64,000 nucleotides of DNA from Lysobacter sp. yr284 (lineage in GTDB: Bacteria; Pseudomonadota; Gammaproteobacteria; Xanthomonadales; Xanthomonadaceae), in contig NZ_FNPT01000004.1 of NCBI RefSeq assembly GCF_900107375.1, positions 248,001 through 312,000 of the forward strand. Direction: 5' to 3'. The notes under the pieces are model-generated. The model ran no database searches. It was not told the DNA's origin and was given only the letters and a program-made list of their open reading frames with translations. Shown one piece after another: positions 63,761 to 64,000 of the stretch. Within the stretch, counting starts at the first letter, position 1, and each line of letters begins with the position of its first letter. Made by a program: the position numbers and the translations under genes.

Positions 63761-64000
63761 TCAGTTGCGCAGGTTGACCGGAATGGCATTGGCGTAACGG
63801 CTTTCGCTGAACACGCCCACGCGCTCGCCAAATTGCTTGAACACCAGATCGACGCGTTCCTCGCCGACCACCAGCCCGCGCACGCGCACGTCGTCGATGC
63901 CCGGCGGCAGGCGCGGGCGGTCGACGTGGACCACGCCGTGCTCGCCATCGATCTCCACGCCCAGGCAGGCCTGCAACAACATGAACGGCGATCCCGCGGC
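63761..64000 (-). CDS. C-terminal part of an amylo-alpha-1,6-glucosidase-like protein (partial)
   Basis: Eighty codons enter from the right edge and end at a TGA at 63761. SPFMLLQACLGVEIDGEHGV, VHVDRPRLPPGIDDVRVRGL and VDLVFKQFGERVGV are the closing strands of the amylo-alpha-1,6-glucosidase/glycogen debranching type (GH-like) enzymes, where a PxLPxGI motif recurs. The catalytic part lies outside the window, so the reaction is not verified here. Confidence 0.65.
   Translation of the reverse strand, partial: AAGSPFMLLQACLGVEIDGEHGVVHVDRPRLPPGIDDVRVRGLVVGEERVDLVFKQFGERVGVFSESRYANAIPVNLRN

Overview
The window looks like the chromosome of a high-GC gammaproteobacterium of the Xanthomonadaceae/Lysobacteraceae, most likely Lysobacter or a close relative. 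The reasons are the very high GC of the backbone genes, the TonB-dependent receptor, the 'TGTAGGAGCG' REP-like repeats in intergenic gaps, the tol-pal-cpoB-queE-queC-tRNA-Lys arrangement, and the predicted secreted proteins. No database search was possible; family names are recognised from sequence motifs.

Backbone, about 1-27,700: a TonB-dependent receptor (C-terminus off the left edge), a YheS-type ABC-F ATPase, a cation/proton antiporter, an FmdB zinc ribbon protein, aspS, a GNAT acetyltransferase, two or three secreted proteins of unknown role, an alpha/beta hydrolase, a yebC-type gene, ruvC and ruvA, kup, a double SMI1/KNR4 protein, ruvB, the tol-pal cluster (ybgC-tolQ-tolR-tolA-extra TolA-like gene-tolB-pal-cpoB), the queuosine genes queE and queC, and tRNA-Lys(TTT). 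The unusual item here is a small secreted stand-alone copy of the TolA C-terminal domain, one nucleotide downstream of tolA.

Accessory region, about 27,640-61,300, starts directly after tRNA-Lys. Base composition drops, and it is a mosaic of defence-like genes, gene remnants and phage parts. In order: palindromes after the tRNA; an AbiJ-like protein with a C-terminal nuclease-like domain plus a coupled unknown protein; a frameshifted H-NS-like gene; a class C beta-lactamase-like serine hydrolase; remnants of DUF3658, ECF sigma and tape-measure genes; two small antisense paralogues; a headless phage tail-tip module (33,734-41,891); two immunity-like genes; a two-gene secreted RHS system with an HNH-type toxin tip; a LuxR-type response regulator; and a hairpin-rich non-coding stretch. 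Next is a four-gene minus-strand operon at 50,817-56,939 (a 503-residue unknown protein, a GIY-YIG/T5orf172 protein, a large Cys-motif/HEAT-like protein and a PD-(D/E)XK protein). It is the best candidate for an undescribed defence or nucleic-acid processing system. The region ends with a broken ParC-like gene, an H-NS-like gene with a lysine-rich tail, a DUF3060 lipoprotein, a histidine kinase remnant, a ferritin-like protein and a DUF6766 membrane protein with an apparent frameshift.

Backbone resumes at about 61,360 with a UbiB/ABC1 family protein, two small genes and the 3' end of an amylo-alpha-1,6-glucosidase-like gene leaving the right edge.
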